Under the pieces are notes generated by a model that worked only from the letters and a program-made list of their open reading frames with translations, had not been told where the DNA came from and did no database searches. This document shows positions 1-10,416 of a DNA stretch of 64,000 nt, one piece after another (position 1 is the stretch's first letter; every line of letters starts with the position of its first letter). The stretch spans positions 25,359,505 to 25,423,504 of the forward strand of contig CM041115.1 of NCBI GenBank assembly GCA_023079485.1. The letters are read 5' to 3'. This stretch comes from Archilochus colubris (taxonomy: Eukaryota; Chordata; Aves; Apodiformes; Trochilidae). Made by a program: the position numbers and the translations under genes.

Positions 1-1388
1 TCCTTAATTCTCCAGGTTTTAACAAAAGGAAAATATCCACGATTTGTTTGATTCACTTAAAGTCACTGGTTTTAACATCAGAAAAAGTTTGGCCCTACTA
101 GTTAGCTTTATTTCTGAAGCACTACTTGAAATTTAAAAAGATAAAACCCATACACATGACCTCCAGAAAAAATGCAGCTATATGTCTTTTATTCTCTGTG
201 TTTCATGGATGCTAGATATCACTGAGTAGCAAAGCAAATTACTAAAATATTTTAGCAATAACATGTACATTATAATGCCAGAAGTAATTTGTACTTGTTT
301 AAGACAGTAAGTACTGCTAAATGCGGACATAAGTACCATTTGCATTTTAAGGGAAATCAGCAAAGAAAGAAAATCTCCACATTTATCAGTTTTCTTTGTG
401 ACAAAGTCTTAAGCTGTATTTAGATTCTTTTGACGTCCACGATCAATTAATGTAGTAATTACAGCACAGCACATCAATACATTGAAATCCTGTGCAAGCT
501 ACCTGGAAAGTACATGCAGAAAAATGTATGTTAAAGACTCAGTCATACTGTAAAGCTGGAGATTCAGGAGCAGCTAGAGAGGCTTGTCAAAGGCAGTTTC
601 AAATGCATACTGGGCATATGTACTATTTTTTCTAAACACAATATTAAAAATTGTTTAACTGACGATGGACCTCTTGTTAACAATCTTTACCTTTCTGCCA
701 AATGAAGGTTAATGCCAGATGCCACTGGTATACAAAAGCGGTTTACAAATACGATATCAATAACTGTTTAATCATGTAATAGAGAAAGTGGAGTGGACTA
801 GAAGTTGGCATGCTTCATGGTATTGGGTATTTGGTGGCTTTATACGAACAGGTTATGATGTTACAGAAAGCTCCCTTTCTGTCAATGAAGTATTATTTTT
901 TACTAGCAGAATTAATGATCTCTTGAGTCCAAACAATTTATGTCTTCATATTAATTATTAAATAATAAAACACAACCACCTACAGCTTGATTGCTAAAGC
1001 AGGGGAAAATAAAGATATCTGTATGCTATAGCTTGTCTTTTTGGAGGGTTTTTTTCAGTTATTAATAGTATGACTCCTTTTCACAGCTTTGTGTGGGTTG
1101 AAGAAAAACTCAGTACTGTAGTCCTTGCAAGCATACTTTATATACTAGATTAAGCACTGACTCTGCTATTAAAAATGTAGTTTAAGTTATACAAACCAAG
1201 CCCTCTCTTTCTCTGTGATGCTTCTCACAAGGCATAAAGAGGGAGAGAGAAAAAAACCATTAAGCTTTCCTTAATTTCCTTACAAATGTGGCTGAGGAGA
1301 TCATTCAGGAAAAAAGTGTTATTTATTCTGCCTCCTGTAATGGCAGTTTGTCAGTGCTGGAAAAAAAACCCAAAACCCAATTCCTAAT
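1..1388. other. Upstream AT-rich intergenic DNA, no gene seen
   Basis: This stretch is AT-rich, has no long open reading frame (the longest is about 61 codons), and shows no recognisable repeat or RNA gene. It lies upstream of the EFNA5 CpG domain and may hold distal regulatory sites, but nothing specific can be called. Confidence 0.7.
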
Positions 1389-1428
1389 CAAAGGTCCCTT
1401 CCAACCCGGCTAATTCTATGATTCTATG
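1389..1428 (+). mobile_element. CR1 non-LTR retrotransposon, 3' tail fragment
   Basis: The plus strand reads AGGTCCCTTCCAACCC and then ATTCTATGATTCTATGA, the characteristic 3' end of avian CR1 elements, including the terminal ATTCTATG octamer repeats. Only about 40 bases are recognisable, so this is a heavily 5'-truncated and diverged copy. It lies just upstream of a poly-A run (1440-1461), which is probably unrelated because CR1 normally ends in the octamer rather than poly-A. Confidence 0.8.
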
Positions 1429-1439
1429 AACTCAGACGG

Positions 1440-1461
1440 AAAAAAAAAAAAAAAAAAAAAA
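1440..1461 (+). repeat. Poly-A run
   Basis: An uninterrupted run of about 22 A residues lies a few bases downstream of the CR1 tail. It is a simple repeat with no visible retrocopied sequence before it. Confidence 0.85.
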
Positions 1462-1799
1462 TCTGGGAGTTTTTTAAATTAAAAGGAATTTAAAAAGTTT
1501 GGGTTTATGGTGCCTAGTATACCTGGGTTATTCAGCGGATGTACTTCATATCCCACCAAGTCAAATCTACAGACATTAACATATTAAAAACACAGTTGAG
1601 GGAAACCATAGGGGAATAATATTTGGACGTTTTTAGGCCGTTGATAATAAAGATTTAACAATCACACAAATCCTTTGATAGAAAAAAGAGTTTAAAAAAC
1701 GCCACAATAAGTAAACAAAGGATTCGAGTGTTTTTTAAGGTCAGTCTATGGTCCATCGCTTCACTAACTTCTGAAAGTAGGGCAAAGAGCAGAAATCCC

Positions 1800-2360
1800 A
1801 CCGGCCTCGGGCAAAAGGCCGGACAGCTCGGGTGGTGCGACCAGTGTAGATTAACCTGTCACCTCTTTGCACACCGAGAAAAAAAACACACCAAGGAAAC
1901 GCCACGGACGGAGCTGCTCTCCAGGGTCGCCCCTGACCCCTTCCCCCCCAGCTCCCGCCGCCCTGTGCCGCCACCCGCGACCGCCGGGGGGAGTCGGGGC
2001 GCTTCCGAACGGCGGCGCGACAGGCGGTGCTCACCGGCCCAGCCCCGCCGCCGCTGTCACCACGACAACGCCGGCGGGGCGGGGGTGACTGGAGCCCTCT
2101 CCCCGAGGAGGAGGAGAAGGACCCCGCCTTCATCCCGCCCCGCCCGCCGGCACCCCTCACCTGCCCGCGCCCCGCGGCCGCGCGGTTGTCGGCGGCGCTT
2201 GGACGGCGGCGGGCGGTGGCTCCTCGCCTCCTCCTTGGAGCTGAAGCGTTTCCACAGCCAAGCGCCGGCCCCGGTGCGCACCAGCCGCCTTCCCCCGCTG
2301 TCGGTGGCAGGGGTCCGGGCGGTGGCGGAGCCGCCGCCGCCGGAGCGGTTCATGTAGAGG
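1800..2360. promoter_or_regulatory. CpG island, distal block upstream of EFNA5
   Basis: This is an abrupt change from AT-rich flanks to very GC-rich DNA with dense CpG dinucleotides, for example around 1960-2060 and 2160-2350. All six frames stay open for 70-200 codons here, as expected from GC-rich DNA with few stops; the predicted peptides are Arg/Pro/Ala/Gly-rich and resemble no protein I know. The best reading is an unmethylated promoter-type island, either the distal part of the EFNA5 promoter or a start for a divergent or alternative transcript. It lies about 2.3 kb upstream of the EFNA5 start codon. Confidence 0.75.
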
Positions 2361-3190
2361 GGGATGGATAAAAGGTGAAGCAGAGCAGAACGGAGTTTCC
2401 TTCCCGGCCGCGGAATACCCACCCGGGTTTCGCTGGCTTATGCAACGCAAATAAATGTATCGTTTCTATTTGCAAAGAGATGCAGACAGTCCTGCCCCGC
2501 AGCCGGTGCCAGACATCGCCCGGGGCATGCAAGCCGAGCACCCCCGCAGGGGAGAGTGGGGAAGGAATTTTCTTTTAGGATTGCAGTACTCGGCATAGTT
2601 TTCCGCGGCTGACGGAAACTCATCCATATGCCGCCCGCGTAAACCCCATCAGGAGTAACATCCGGCGTTGAAATGGTTACATATAGCAATAAGTCTGCAG
2701 AGGAACCACTCCTCTGTTTTAGTAATTCAATTAGGTTTCCAGAAGGTGGGGTTGGGTATTTTTTCAGCATGGAGGAGGGGGAGCCTAGGACGACACCTCC
2801 TTTCTCGTGTTGCAAGCCAATCGGCTCGAGGTGTTAAAAAAAAAAAAAAAAAAGCAATCTGTAAGCAAACAGCAGGCTGTGCCCTGACTGGCTGCGCAGC
2901 CAAATCTCCCCCTTTCCCATGTAAACTGCATGCAAAAATCCCACATGATCAAGCAGCAGCGTCTGTGCTCCAAGCTGGCTGCCTGGACCTCCTCCTCGCT
3001 ATCATCCCTCACGCACACGGGCGCCAGATCCCGCCTCGGACACACGCATGTGCACGTATGTATGAGTGTATACCTCCATATACCGCGTATATATCTCTGC
3101 GGCTGCCTGTCGCACGCATGCATCCACTGCACGCCAGGCTTCTAGCTTTTCTAGGCTGCTGATGCCAGATTTATACGCAGTGAAGGGATC
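2361..3190. promoter_or_regulatory. Mixed-composition promoter-proximal region
   Basis: This is moderately GC-rich DNA between CpG blocks, with scattered CpGs, a poly-A run near 2835-2852 and an alternating purine-pyrimidine patch near 3045-3095 (GCACGTATGTATG, CCGCGTATATATC). A TATA-like TTTATACGC lies near 3170. No start site can be fixed from sequence. It most likely belongs to the EFNA5 promoter or a far 5' leader. Confidence 0.45.
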
Positions 3191-4080
3191 GGTCATTGCA
3201 AAAGGGGGCGTGACTGTTTAAAGATTTTTTTTTCCTCCTGTAAAGCAATTTTTTTTTCCCAAAACTGACTTTTGCCCCTCCAATCCTCGTCTCTCTTCGC
3301 GATCCCTCCCTGCCTGCCGCTGCATTCAAGTTTATTTATTTGCCTGCTGGCGTGATATATTTTTCCTTGCTGCTCTAGCTGCTCCTGCTGCTGCTTCAGA
3401 AAGAAAAGAGAAGCAGTTGTTGGGCAACAACGAGAAGAATCGAGGTTGGGTTTTTTAGTTTTTGTTGTTTTTTTTTTTTTTTTCGATCTCCTTATGTAGT
3501 AATCTGAGGGGTGGATTCTTTTTCTCTCACATCCTGCCTGCTCTTTCAAGCAGTTTTGTCCTTCCGCAGAAGTTGATACTGCCGAGACTGGACCCTGGTT
3601 TATCGCAGAAAGGCTCCAGGAGACTGAAGCAGATTTCCGCACCTCGCCGTATCGCTGCGTTTGTTCCCCGAGCACAAGAGGCCAGCCAAGACCAGAATCG
3701 TCAGAGGAGTTAGCAGGCTTGATTTTCTACTTCTCCGAGGTTTCGCTGTTTTCCACACCTTTCCGTAAAACAATTTTCTATTTCAATCTCCTAATCTCCT
3801 TGGTTTCCACGCCGCAACATTTCTTGGATTGGCCGTTTTTTAATTTTTTAATTTCTTTTTTTCCGCCTTTGCTGTTTCTCAGTCGTTGGTGCATCCACCG
3901 CCCAGGAACAGGAAGGACAGGAAAACCACTCCAGAAAGTCTCGAAGCCTCAGCTCCATCGAAGCAGCATACAAACTCCTCAGGGCTCTTGCTACGACCAC
4001 CACCACCTTTTCTTTGTTTTTGGTTTTTTTTTCCTTTTTTTTCTTTGTTTTTTTTTTTTTTTTTTTTTACTTTTTAATTG
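3191..4080 (+). promoter_or_regulatory. Pyrimidine-rich leader/promoter stretch with poly-T tracts
   Basis: The plus strand is rich in T and C, with long T runs at about 3468-3483, 4025-4034 and 4047-4069. There is no convincing coding potential. It lies between two CpG-dense blocks and could be transcribed as EFNA5 5' leader or lie at the core promoter. The transcription start is not visible. Confidence 0.45.
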
Positions 4081-4371
4081 CGGCGGGCGGAGGGCTAGGA
4101 AGGAGGACACAAACTTTGTACGTTAAGATCTGCTGGTACTTCTCGCCCCTCTGCCATCCGGCGGCCTTTAGTACACTGACAGGGCCGCCCGTGAGCTTCC
4201 CGAGGAAAGACCTCCTTCCCCTCCTCATCGCTTTGCCACTTGCTCCCTCCATCTCCGCGTTCCCCGACCGCCCCCGAGCCGGGGGGCCGCGTCGCCAACG
4301 CCGCCGGGGCCACTCGCAGGGGGCGGAGGAGCGGCGCCCCTCGCCCGCCCGTCGAGCCGGCGGGCCGGTGT

Positions 4372-4467
4372 ATGTCGTGCCGTGGGCTCCGTACGGGACT
4401 CCCGGTGAATGAGCGCTGCCCGACGCTTGCTGCCGGCCTCGGCCCCCACCTCCCCTTGCCGGGGTGA
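4372..4467 (+). other. Upstream ORF, 31 codons, in the putative EFNA5 leader
   Basis: ATG at 4372 opens a 31-codon frame ending in TGA at 4465-4467, 201 bases before the EFNA5 start and in a different frame from it. It overlaps a second uORF at 4409-4477. If present in the mRNA these could lower ephrin-A5 translation. Their presence in the transcript is an inference because the start site is unknown. Confidence 0.4.
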
Positions 4468-4477
4468 GGTTCCCTGA
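4409..4477 (+). other. Upstream ORF, 22 codons, in the putative EFNA5 leader
   Basis: ATG at 4409 opens 22 codons and stops at TGA 4475-4477. It is out of frame with the 4372 uORF, which it overlaps, and ends 191 bases before the EFNA5 ATG. Position -3 is a G and +4 is A. Function is inferred only. Confidence 0.4.
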
Positions 4478-4560
4478 GGGACCGCGGATCACGCCTCTGT
4501 CTGCGGCGGCAGGCGCCCTCAGCTCGCTGCGGCGTGCCACGCTGCGGAGCCTACTCGCAG

Positions 4561-5480
4561 TTTATTTATTTAGCCTTCTCACGTCCCGCTCCCCGGCGTA
4601 GCCCCCCATCAGTTTTTGTTTTTTTTTTCTGGCCCCTTCTTAATTTTTCCGCATCCCGTCTCTCCGCGATGCCGCACGTGGAGATGCTGCTGCTGGCGGC
4701 CGCGGCGCTGTGGGTGTGCGTGCGCGGGCAGGAGCCCGGCGCCAAGGCGGTGGCCGATCGCTACGCCGTCTACTGGAACAGCACCAACCCCAGGTACGCG
4801 GGGCAGCCGCGGGCGCCCACTGGGCTGGCGGGTGGCGAGGGGGGAGCGGCGCTCCAGCGCCTCCAGGAATACCGCCGGCTGTGGAAAACTTTGTTTTTCG
4901 GAGGGTTTGGGTTACGGGCAGCGACGGCAGGGCGGGTGATGGTGGCATTTTTCTCCTCTTGACCGCCCCAACCTCGGGCACTTAAAGTGTCTGTCCGCCA
5001 GCGTGATGCGTCTCCCTTTATGTGTGGGAGCAACCCGCGGCCAAGCCCCTCACCAGGAGTTCGAGTGGGATGAGGGGGCGCAGAGGGACGAGGCCCTCTG
5101 CTTTTGCTTCGGCGGCCTCCTGCGGCAGGCGGTGCGGTGCGCAGCCCAGAGCCGCTCGCCGGTAGCGGGGAGCCGGCCCCAGGCAGGATGGGGGAGGGTT
5201 TCCCGCCCAGGCAGGACGGGGCGGCCGGTCCCGGCTTCGCGGCATCCTCGGGCGGGATGGCGGCAGCCGCTGCTGAGGGGTGGCTTTCCCCCTGCCCTGT
5301 CCGCGGTGCCTGCCCGGCGGGGGTCTCTCTGGGGCAGGCTGGGGGTCCCCATGAGGAAGCGAGGTAGGCCTGTAGTCCTGGGCCGGGGGATGTCGGTTCC
5401 GTCGGGGACCTGCTTGCCGGTCACCGGGGCTGACCGGTACTGACGCAGCCCTCCCGCTCTCTTCGCGCCGAGATGTTCCA
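4561..5480 (+). promoter_or_regulatory. EFNA5: CpG island spanning EFNA5 exon 1 and the start of intron 1
   Basis: Apart from a short T-rich stretch at 4610-4650, this region is GC-rich and CpG-dense from just before the start codon through the exon and about 680 bases into the intron, then falls off sharply near 5480. Such an island over the first exon is typical of developmentally regulated vertebrate genes. The long frames seen on both strands (75-153 codons) are by-products of composition. Confidence 0.7.
4669..4793 (+). CDS. EFNA5: Ephrin-A5, coding exon 1 (partial gene)
   Basis: Ephrin-A5 is a GPI-anchored cell-surface ligand of EphA receptors (also EphB2) that acts in axon guidance and topographic mapping by contact repulsion. 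This exon encodes residues 1-41 and two bases of codon 42. Residues 1-20 form a signal peptide: MPHVEM, then a Leu/Ala-rich core ending in WVCVRG, with likely cleavage before Gln21. The mature start reads QEPGAKAVADRYAVYWNSTN, the conserved N-terminus of the ephrin receptor-binding domain, with an N-glycosylation sequon at Asn37-Ser38-Thr39. The ATG at 4669 is chosen because it begins the signal peptide, no in-frame ATG lies upstream back to the preceding stop, and position -3 is a purine (G). The exon ends AG|GTACGC, a phase-2 donor splitting an Arg codon, as expected for this family. The remaining exons, with the rest of the domain and the GPI signal, lie beyond the window. Recognition is from memory of the family and is very strong. 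Confidence 0.96.
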
Positions 5481-8400
5481 GGGCGCTTCTGACACCAGGC
5501 TTTGCGTGCACTTAAGCCCTGTGGAAAGGGAGGTATAATTTAATTATTCTGAAGTTTTCCCTCATGTTTATCGTCAGCAAAGTTTAAGTCCTGCTCCAAA
5601 GGGTATCCATGTGTTTGGGGGGAAAAAAATCACCTGGGTATTTATTTTTTTTTTTGCTGTGTTACAGAGCATGTGAATGAACTTACTTTACGGTTCTTTT
5701 AAAATATATATATATTTTTAAATAAAATCTGTCGAGCTAGGCTGGTTAAATTTGGGGACGTTTTGTCTTAGGTTATCTCCTTTTTATTCTGATACTGCTG
5801 TTTAGTTTGAGGTTACCACATTGATTTTTGTCACAGGTCATGTTTTTTAATAGGTCTGTGTTGCCTGCAGAAAACTGCTTGGTATTCTAGAGTGGCTTCA
5901 AAATAGGTGATGCGGAATTTAACGGGCAGAATTTTCAAGTGCCTGGAGTTTGCTAATCTGTTCAGCACTTTTAATACTGATTCTAATAACAAAGCCTCAG
6001 CGATAAATCGTTCTCATAGAAAGCTTGGACAAAGACGATTTATACCAAGTAAAATAATGCTTGGGAATGATGAGTGTCTGTAATTTTAAATGTCTATCTC
6101 TACTTATTTTTTGTATGTGTAACATGAAATAAATTCGCTCAGTGTAAATGAAACGAAAAATTATATCTTACATCACACATCAGAGAACATACATCCCAAA
6201 AATTTGCTTGTCTCTCAAACCTAGAGTTTTTTCTGCTGTTAGGCAAAATGAAATGTGACTTACAGAAAAAAAAGGAAGTATTTGCAAATCTCACTGGGTA
6301 GAAGGAGGTGTCTTGAAAGAAATAGGTTTGACTAAATGCACTGTTGCTGGTATAAAAGCTTAAATACTTAAAAATTAACCTTACATTCAAGATTTTGACT
6401 TCCGCTCTCTTGTTTATGATGGGAGTATGCAGTAACAATGCATAGGTAAAGATATTTGAAGGTACAAACAATGCTTGCCTAATTGATAGGTATTAAACAT
6501 TGATGGCATTTGTAAGGATTCTAGGATTTTTAATGGTTTTTATTGCTATTAATGAAATCTCTTCCTAGTCCAACATTAAATAGCAGACTGTGAAGAAAAC
6601 TTAGTTTTGTTAGTCTTCTGAACACTAGAGGAAGAGTTAATGGTAAGATGTTTCTAAACCATCCCTTTTGAAACCAAATCTTTCTTCTTGTCTTAAAATA
6701 CTCACTGCTTTCTCACAGTGGAAGAACCTATAAGTGCTTGGTCATGTTTATTCTTGACATAAAAATATGAGAAAAAACTGTGCAGGTGTATTTATCTTTT
6801 AACTTAGAGTGTGCGGTTTTTGTGTGCTTTTCAAGTTATACGATCATTACAGAAAACGAGGCAAACACCTGATTGGTAGGTGTAAAGAGACCCAAAGAAA
6901 AAATAATTCTGCTTTTAATTAATTTTTTTAGAATCTGAACTGAATGAAAAAATCAATTTGGTTATCGACATTTTTATAGTGGTTAACAATGCTATAGGAA
7001 TAACTTTGTAATGATTTATCTGCTTCCAGAGACAGGCTCAGATCAACAATATTTTTAAAATACATTTGGAAGTATGTAGGGCTGCTTGCTTTGTGATAAC
7101 CATTTGTCATTTTAAGGCAAAATATATGGACATTCTTAAACACAAATGAGATCATGTGCTTTAGTTTACTTCTTTATTATATTTATTCCGAGTTAACAAA
7201 CTACTATAGAACTGATTGATTGACTTTAAATATTAGATATTGGTCTTGTTAATAGGGATTCAAGGCACTCATGAGTTTTCATCAAAACTGAAGAAATCAT
7301 GACTGTACTTCCCCTAGGCTATGATGTTTAGGTTTTTAGTATGAAACTCCATCAGTTTTTTAAATACATGCCATATTAAAAGACACAATAGTAAATTGAC
7401 GAGTGACCCAATTTATAAGTGCTCCTCACGTGAACATTATTTTGGTGAATAAAAAATCCTTAGAGACCATTAGCAAAGTTAATATTACATTTTTTGGTTA
7501 GTTGCCAAAGTTCCACTAGAACCATTAAAAGATGTTATACGATTATTATTGTTGGGATGTATGAGTAGCAAAGCTTTATAGTCTTCTAGAGCCTACGTGT
7601 GTTTTTAAAAATGTTTTAACTATTTCTGTGCCTTGTTTTTGTTACATACTTAATTATCAATGTACATAAAGTAACATAAGTGCTGTAGTCCAGTTCCAGA
7701 TGACAATATGTGCATTAGGATTTTGAGGTATAATAAAAAAGTTTTTTAAGCTAATTTTTTTTAAATTGTAAATTATTCCTCAAGATCAAAAATGTGCTCT
7801 AATAATTTTTGATTTTTATGTAGGCTTTGATTAAGTGTACATAAATTGTGATTATCGCTTCAACGTGCATTAGTCTTTCAGTACTGTTTGCATCAGAATA
7901 TGCAACAGAAAAATATTCTTGTCAAGGAATGTTAGTTTGAATCCACTTAATATAGTTAAGGGAGTTTGTTTTGTAATGGTGCGTATTAATTTAATCCTGA
8001 TTATTAGTGTCCTTGTAATTAGAATTCAGCCAAACTGTCACATATCTGGGCCAAATTTTGAAATTATCTGCTCGCCTAGTACTTGCTGCTGTTTTTAATC
8101 AAGCTGAACTACTCAGGGTAAATTTTGGTACATTTTTCTAGTTGCATGATAGCACTTCAAGATTGTGGTTAATATTTAAGTATTTTCCTGCAAGTTGTGT
8201 CAGTGGCAGGTTATATAGCTTTGTAAATTGTTACTAGGATGCAGATATATTTTATGTTTGTGTATTTATTTGGATAGTAAAATCAAGAAATATGATAGTA
8301 ATTAGAAAATTTAAATTGGATGCTAATTAGAAAATACAGATACTGAAAAATAATTTTGGCTTCAACTGGTTGAGTTCCCATAATGAAGCTGGATGCTACA

Positions 8401-10275
8401 GTTTCATCAGATTTACTACATCATTTTTTTAAGATAGGCACTTTGGAGCAACAAACAGAAAAATGGGTGGATGATTCAGCATCTGGTCCAGAATTTTGCA
8501 ACTGGAATGTCTAAACTTAGTTGAATGTTTTAGCTGAGTATTTAGGCACTTATGCAGGATGGTATGGGATTTCCCTCAAGTGCGTACTGACACACTTGAG
8601 TTCTTCTGCAGTTGTGTGGATGGACGGATGTGTATGTAATGCCCCCCTGAACCAGCCAAATGTATAGAATTAATTTTGCAAAGCTCTGACTGTGGCTCTC
8701 ATGCTCACCTGGCATTTCCTGGGAGTGCACTGGCAGGCTGCATGAATGTCTGGGTACCAGCCTATATATGAGTTTCCAGATTTCATGATGCCACGTTTGT
8801 TGTATGTTGTATGTTGTTGACTGAGGTCATATGATGGCTTTTTTGCTTTGTTTGGCTTGTTTATTTTCCATCTTGAAGTAGTGTACAGACTAGGGAAATG
8901 GTTGGAATATGGAGAAAACAGTTACGTATGTTGAGAACGGCTAAGAAGTTGGGGTCAAAGAGGGAAAAAATGAAGGCACTGCTTCTGGTTTGGTATTTTG
9001 TATGCTTTTTATGTCAAAAGGAGCTTAGGTAGTTGGGATACATACAGAAATGTATGAGTGCATATAAATACATATATATCTAACTTTTGAAACAGCATAG
9101 CTGGTATTTAAAAGCATTTTATTGACCGGCTTGCTCTGAGAGATGAAGAAACTTCTGATTTCTTGCCATTAAAAGTATTAGAGCTTTCAATTCTTTACAC
9201 CTATTTTCTGTGCTTTTACTACTTACAGTAGCACGTGTCTCTGAAAGCATATTGGTGTTTATTTTAAAAATGGAGTTTTGAAACAGTTTAAAACATTATG
9301 TAGAAAAACTCCACAAAGAGTAATAGGTTTTCTGCCTTCGATCTCCATATTGAAGGCATCTTGTTAAGTGGTACATGGTCTTCATGAAATGCTTCTTACT
9401 AAATGTTTCCTAAGTATTTGCTAAATGCACAGTGAGTGCACTTTGCTGAATTCTTTCTGCTAGTCCTATAGCTGTTTGGAGAGGGACAGATCAAGATGAG
9501 CTTTCCTTTATCTCTGTAGCAATGATCCCAGTTTCATGCTGAGCTAAGAAAAAGAATGAATGCAATTAGGCTATAAGGAGTCATGGTCTTTGCAGTCGTA
9601 CAGAGAGACATATATAACATGTATACGTTTGTGTGCATACGTATGCGTGTATGTATGCACTGAAGTTTGTCAGAAGGTGATGGGGTATAGAGTAAATCAT
9701 GAATGTTGTGTAAGAAAAAAAATCTCTGAAGTTTTGTATATGATGAACTCTTAAATGTTTGAATAATATCTTAACAAACTTAATTCTGAGGCCTCATATT
9801 CCATCTAAGATAATCTGTTTTGAAATGAGAAGTAATGATTTTAAATTATTTGTACAATCTGGTTTGGTTCCTGGCTGTCTTCCCTTTGTGCTGTTTCTTT
9901 GCATGCTTTAGTCCCTGAGTCAGTAGGTAACTATGCAGATAAGCAAGTACTCGGGCACACAAATATAAATGAAACACAGAAGATTACAGGGATATGCTTT
10001 GAGAACTCTCTGGGCTTCTTAAGAGTACCTTGTTGATGCTGGGCAATTAGACTTCAAGAATGAGCCTAGAGTGCTGGTCATTTGGATCACCCTAGAGAAG
10101 ATGCTAACAAGGATGCAGTTTTTTCCTGGAAAAAGCATGAGTAGACGGTAGTTGCTTCACACATTGTGAGATGCATCTCTAGTACTCCGGCTCACTATTC
10201 TTCATTTTTTTTAAATGCAGTTCAAAGTAATTCGGAACTTGGTTTCACTCTTTGCTCTGCTCTGAAGTTCTGAAT
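5481..10275. other. Intron 1, AT-rich, no gene or recognisable repeat
   Basis: This is uniformly AT-rich sequence with no frame longer than about 110 codons, no splice-bounded exon resembling ephrin-A5, and no transposon I recognise. Confidence 0.65.
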
Positions 10276-10416
10276 ATTTTATTTTATTTTATTTTATTTT
10301 ATTTTATTTTATTTTATTTTATTTTATTTTATTTTATTTTATTTTATTTTATTTTATTTTATTTTATTTTATGTTGTTTTATGTTGTTTTATGTTGTTTT
10401 ATTTTATTTTTATTTT
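10276..10416 (+). repeat. (ATTTT)n microsatellite with decamer interruptions
   Basis: Nineteen perfect ATTTT units (10276-10370) are followed by three copies of the derived decamer ATGTTGTTTT (10371-10400) and then more ATTTT. The three identical decamers show that a mutated double unit was itself amplified. Confidence 0.95.

Larger units (their letters stand above)
4081..4560 (+). promoter_or_regulatory. EFNA5: CpG island, proximal block (EFNA5 promoter/5' leader)
   Basis: CpG-dense, GC-rich DNA starts sharply after the T tract and ends about 110 bases before the EFNA5 ATG. Position and composition fit the proximal promoter and 5' untranslated leader. It contains two short upstream open reading frames (4372-4467 and 4409-4477) that would be in the leader if transcription starts upstream of them. 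Confidence 0.7.

Noticed and set aside
1728..2450. Several frames of 60-209 codons on both strands in the upstream GC-rich block
   Set aside because: CpG-island composition leaves stops rare in all frames; the peptides are Pro/Arg/Ala-rich with no recognisable domain.
4534..4668. 45-codon in-frame extension upstream of the EFNA5 ATG
   Set aside because: It would need a GTG start. The ATG at 4669 begins a normal signal peptide and matches the family.
4640..5511. Long frames on the minus strand and other frames around EFNA5 exon 1
   Set aside because: They are shadows of GC-rich DNA, and the real exon ends at the splice donor 4794.
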